From: Pseudomonas sp. HMWF021
GTDB taxonomy: Bacteria; Pseudomonadota; Gammaproteobacteria; Pseudomonadales; Pseudomonadaceae
Assembly: GCF_003061005.1 (NCBI RefSeq)
Contig: NZ_QAIK01000121.1
Location: 1-56,450 of the forward strand
Reading direction: 5' to 3'
DNA: 56,450 nucleotides
In this document: positions 53,683-56,450 of the stretch, one piece after another
Position numbering within the stretch: the stretch's first letter is position 1
How the letters are laid out: the number at the start of each line of letters is the position of its first letter
Translations under genes and position numbers: made by a program
The notes under the pieces: generated by a model
What the model was told of the DNA's origin: nothing
Databases searched by the model: none
What the model saw: the letters and a program-made list of their open reading frames with translations, nothing else

Positions 53683-54690
53683 GTGATCGAGTTTCAAAAC
53701 GTCCACAAAACTTACCGCGTCGCCGGTAAGGACATCCCCGCCCTGCACCCGACCAGTCTCTCGATTGAAAACGGTCAGGTCTTCGGCCTGATCGGCCATT
53801 CCGGTGCGGGAAAAAGTACCCTGCTGCGTCTGATCAATCGCCTGGAAGACTCCAGCGGCGGCAAGATCATTGTCGACGGCGAAGAAGTCACCGCGCTGGA
53901 CGCCAACGGCCTGCGCCGTTTCCGCCAGCAGGTCGGGATGATCTTCCAGCACTTCAACCTGCTCGCCTCCAAGACCGTGGCCGACAACGTTGCGCTGCCG
54001 CTGACCCTGGCCGGCGAACTGTCGACCAGCGAGATCAATCAGCGCGTCGCCGAGTTGCTCGCGCGGGTCGGTCTGTCCGATCACGCAAAAAAATACCCGG
54101 CGCAGTTGTCCGGCGGCCAGAAACAGCGCGTCGGCATCGCCCGCGCCTTGGCGACCAAGCCGAAGATCCTGCTGTGCGACGAGGCCACCAGCGCCCTCGA
54201 CCCGCAGACCACCGCTTCGGTCCTGCAACTGCTGGCCGAGATCAACCGCGAGCTGAAGCTGACCATCGTCCTGATCACCCACGAGATGGACGTGATCCGT
54301 CGCGTCTGCGATCAGGTGGCAGTGATGGACGCCGGGGTGATCGTCGAGCAAGGTTCGGTGGCCGATGTGTTCCTGCATCCGCAGCACCCGACCACCAAAC
54401 GTTTCGTCCAGGAAAGCGAGCAGATCGACGAAAGCGAACAGCGTGATGACTTCGCTCACGTGCCGGGTCGCATCGTGCGTCTGACCTTCCAGGGCGAAGC
54501 GACCTACGCGCCGTTGCTCGGTACCGTGGCCCGGGAGACCGGAGTCGATTACAGCATCCTCGCCGGTCGCATCGACCGCATCAAAGACATTCCTTACGGG
54601 CAATTGACCCTCGCCGTCACCGGTGGCGACATGGAAGCGGCGTTCGCCCGCTTCACCGCCGCTGACGTTCACATGGAGGTGCTGCGTTAA
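53683..54690 (+). CDS. metN: Methionine ABC transporter ATP-binding protein
   Basis: A 335-residue ATPase for D- and L-methionine import. It has Walker [10 protein letters not shown], signature [16 protein letters not shown], Walker [16 protein letters not shown] and switch LITHEMD. A C-terminal NIL domain (about 265-335) gives methionine feedback inhibition. The start is a GTG at 53683, since the family begins [11 protein letters not shown]; no ATG is better placed. The stop overlaps the metI ATG (TAATG). Confidence 0.94.
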   Translation: MIEFQNVHKTYRVAGKDIPALHPTSLSIENGQVFGLIGHSGAGKSTLLRLINRLEDSSGGKIIVDGEEVTALDANGLRRFRQQVGMIFQHFNLLASKTVADNVALPLTLAGELSTSEINQRVAELLARVGLSDHAKKYPAQLSGGQKQRVGIARALATKPKILLCDEATSALDPQTTASVLQLLAEINRELKLTIVLITHEMDVIRRVCDQVAVMDAGVIVEQGSVADVFLHPQHPTTKRFVQESEQIDESEQRDDFAHVPGRIVRLTFQGEATYAPLLGTVARETGVDYSILAGRIDRIKDIPYGQLTLAVTGGDMEAAFARFTAADVHMEVLR

Positions 54691-55364
54691 TGGAAATGCT
54701 CAAGGCTTTCTTCGAAAACATCGATTGGCTGGAAATCTGGCTGGCCACTGGCGACACCATGCTGATGCTCGGCGGTTCGCTGCTGTTCACCGTGCTGCTC
54801 GGCCTGCCGCTGGGCGTGCTGCTGTTTCTCTGCAGCCCGCGCCAGTTGCTGGAAAACCGTGGCCTGTACGCAATCATGTCGCTGGCAGTGAACATTCTGC
54901 GCTCGCTGCCGTTCATCATTCTGTTGATCGTGATGATCCCGTTCACCGTGCTGATCACCGGCACCTCGCTGGGCGTGGCCGGTGCGATTCCGCCGCTGGT
55001 GGTGGGTGCGACGCCGTTCTTCGCGCGTCTGGTGGAAACCGCCCTGCGCGAAGTCGATCGCGGCATCATCGAAGCGACCCAGTCGATGGGCGCGACCACC
55101 CGGCAGATCATCATGAACGCCTTGCTGCCGGAAGCCCGTCCGGGCATCTTCGCGGCGATTACGGTGACGGCGATTACACTGGTGTCCTACACGGCGATGG
55201 CCGGCGTGGTCGGTGCCGGTGGTCTGGGTGACCTGGCGATCCGTTTCGGCTACCAGCGGTTCCAGACGGACGTGATGATCGTCACCGTGGTGTTGCTGCT
55301 GATTCTGGTGCAAGTGCTGCAAATGGTGGGCGACCGTCTGGTCGTGCATTTCTCGCGCAAATAA
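54690..55364 (+). CDS. metI: Methionine ABC transporter permease
   Basis: A 224-residue permease with five membrane segments and the ABC coupling motif EATQSMGATTRQIIMNALLPEARPG (EAA loop). It is typical of the MetI family and forms a dimer with two MetN subunits. The overlap with metN by one base indicates translational coupling. Confidence 0.94.
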   Translation: MEMLKAFFENIDWLEIWLATGDTMLMLGGSLLFTVLLGLPLGVLLFLCSPRQLLENRGLYAIMSLAVNILRSLPFIILLIVMIPFTVLITGTSLGVAGAIPPLVVGATPFFARLVETALREVDRGIIEATQSMGATTRQIIMNALLPEARPGIFAAITVTAITLVSYTAMAGVVGAGGLGDLAIRFGYQRFQTDVMIVTVVLLLILVQVLQMVGDRLVVHFSRK

Positions 55365-55442
55365 CCGGTTTTTGTAAATCAAGAGATGAGCCGGCCATTC
55401 GCTGGCAGGCGCCACTCGGGTGCCTCATAAGGAGTTAGCTGA

Positions 55443-56213
55443 ATGAAAAAACTGATCGCTGCTTTCGCGGCCGTAGCCGCTTTTTCGGCCCACGCTGAAA
55501 CCCTGACCGTTGCTGCCACCCCGGTGCCGCACGCGGAAATCCTCGAGTTCGTGAAGCCGGCCCTGGCCAAAGAAGGCGTGGATCTGAAGGTCAAGGTATT
55601 CACCGACTACATTCAGCCGAACGTACAGGTTGCCGAAAAGCGTCTGGACGCCAACTTCTTCCAGCACCAGCCGTACCTCGATGAGTTCAACAAGGCCAAG
55701 GGCACCAGCCTGGTCGCGGTGACTGGCGTGCATCTGGAGCCGCTGGGCGCGTACTCGAGCAAGTACAAGAAGCTTGAAGATCTGCCAAGCGGCGCCAACG
55801 TGGTGATCCCGAACGACGCCACCAACGGCGGCCGTGCGCTGTTGCTGCTGGCCAAGGCTGGCGTGATCAAGCTGAAAGATGCCACCAACATCCTGTCGAC
55901 CCCGAAAGATATCGTCGAAAACCCGAAAGATCTGAAAATCCGTGAGCTGGAAGCCGCCACTCTTCCTCGCGTGCTGACCCAGGTCGACCTGGCGCTGATC
56001 AACACCAACTATGCGCTGGAAGCCAAACTCGATCCGTCCAAGGATGCGCTGGTGATCGAAGGTAACGATTCGCCGTACGTGAACATTCTGGTGTCCCGTG
56101 CGGACAACAAGGACAGCGACGCCATGCAGAAACTGGCGGCTGCGTTGCACAGTCCGGAAGTGAAGCAGTTCATTACCGAGAAGTACAAAGGCGCGATTCT
56201 GCCGGCGTTCTGA
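55443..56213 (+). CDS. metQ: Methionine-binding protein MetQ (NlpA family)
   Basis: A 256-residue periplasmic methionine binder. The signal peptide (1-18, cleavage at AHA) has no lipobox cysteine, so unlike E. coli MetQ it should be soluble, not a lipoprotein. The mature protein has VAATPVPHAEILEFVKP, NFFQHQPYLDEFNK, VIPNDATNGGRALLLL and LINTNYALEA, all NlpA-type. It ends the operon and is followed by a strong terminator. Confidence 0.93.
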   Translation: MKKLIAAFAAVAAFSAHAETLTVAATPVPHAEILEFVKPALAKEGVDLKVKVFTDYIQPNVQVAEKRLDANFFQHQPYLDEFNKAKGTSLVAVTGVHLEPLGAYSSKYKKLEDLPSGANVVIPNDATNGGRALLLLAKAGVIKLKDATNILSTPKDIVENPKDLKIRELEAATLPRVLTQVDLALINTNYALEAKLDPSKDALVIEGNDSPYVNILVSRADNKDSDAMQKLAAALHSPEVKQFITEKYKGAILPAF

Positions 56214-56235
56214 TTCAGGACGAGTCAGGCGCAAT

Positions 56236-56267
56236 AAAAAAGGCGATCCCTCAGGATCGCCTTTTTT
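56236..56267. terminator. Bidirectional intrinsic terminator after metQ
   Basis: A 10-bp stem AAGGCGATCC / GGATCGCCTT with loop CTCA is flanked by A6 on the left and T6 on the right. It ends the metNIQ transcript 23 bases after the stop and could also serve the convergent partial gene. Confidence 0.88.
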
Positions 56268-56282
56268 GTGCGGCAAATTCCC

Positions 56283-56380
56283 CTGTAGGAGCTGTCGAGT
56301 GAAACGAGGCTGCGATCTTTTGATCTTGCTTTTGAAGATCAAGAGCAAAAGATCGCAGCCTTCGGCAGCTCCTACACAGG
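56283..56380. repeat. REPIN with asymmetric arms, TGTAGGAGCTG...CTGCGATCTTTT family
   Basis: The right arm (about 56346-56380) is the standard AAAAGATCGCAGCCTTCGGCAGCTCCTACA. The left arm has GTCGAGTGAAACGAG in place of the short GCCGAAG tip, a longer hairpin with SacI-like GAG/CTC symmetry. The spacer carries GATCTTGCTTTTGAAGATC. This variant appears once in the window. Confidence 0.85.
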
Positions 56381-56395
56381 AATGTCTTGCGCTGA

Positions 56396-56450
56396 TTACT
56401 TGCGGTCAAGCATCACCGGCAGCTGCGCAACCAGTTTGGCGTTGTTCAGC
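56396..56450 (-). CDS. 3' end of an unidentified gene
   Basis: The last 17 codons of a minus-strand gene running off the right edge. The visible C-terminus is LNNAKLVAQLPVMLDRK followed by TAA. Codon use is typical for the window, so it is probably a real gene, but the fragment is too short to name. Confidence 0.5.
   Translation of the reverse strand, partial: LNNAKLVAQLPVMLDRK

Overview
This is high-GC Pseudomonas DNA, most like the P. fluorescens group. Support comes from the gene content and order, from dense REP/REPIN palindromes of the GTGGGAGCGGGCTTGCTCGCGA and TGTAGGAGCTGCCG(C/A)AGGCTGCGATC types, and from lineage markers (tsaP-dprA-tsaC-qor-hemF-aroE, algB-kinB, dgcP, ErsA). It is chromosomal core sequence probably not far from oriC. 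No prophage, IS element, CRISPR array, tRNA or rRNA was seen.

Layout. (1) 1-7930: translation and housekeeping block: rsmB (partial), fmt and def on the minus strand; tsaP, dprA and tsaC on plus; qor on minus; hemF and aroE on plus, with an Anr-type box before hemF. (2) 8013-13264: a SulP transporter and a choline-sulfate module (betC, an orphan choline-type binding protein, a divergent LysR regulator). (3) 13311-17749: small accessory enzymes, a CitMHS citrate transporter whose leader carries an AACAACAACAA motif and a short upstream ORF, a TerC protein, and a DUF6124 gene with a long structured leader. (4) 18413-26416: Na/Pi cotransporter, a membrane-anchored M16 protease, a DUF5924 protein, and a four-gene MlaE/MlaF/MlaD/PqiC-like lipid-transport operon. 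(5) 26539-30991: a SpmA/SpmB-type membrane protein, gltP with a terminator-containing leader, an Ivy lysozyme inhibitor, a DUF1328 mini-protein and a small membrane protein. (6) 31418-40097: algB-kinB, an EAL phosphodiesterase, an AmpDh2-type amidase, the diguanylate cyclase dgcP and an EEP nuclease-like protein. (7) 40112-47335: dsbA, cytochromes c4 and c5-like, engB, the ErsA sRNA with an AlgU-type promoter, polA, a DUF2782 protein and a ThrB-type kinase. (8) 47419-56450: znuA divergent from zur-znuC-znuB, a PA5502-type lipoprotein, katE, metN-metI-metQ, and the 3' end of an unidentified gene.

Functional links. Envelope stress, alginate and c-di-GMP functions cluster in regions 6-7 (AlgB/KinB, EAL, DgcP, ErsA, DsbA). 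The Zur/Znu set is a self-contained zinc-uptake regulon with a candidate Zur site between its divergent arms. The choline-sulfate genes have no ABC core of their own. Most of the window is well-understood core genome. The least explained sequence is non-coding: the DUF6124 leader (17750-18090), the citrate-transporter leader (14967-15108), the gltP leader (29300-29510) and the block at 29520-29970.
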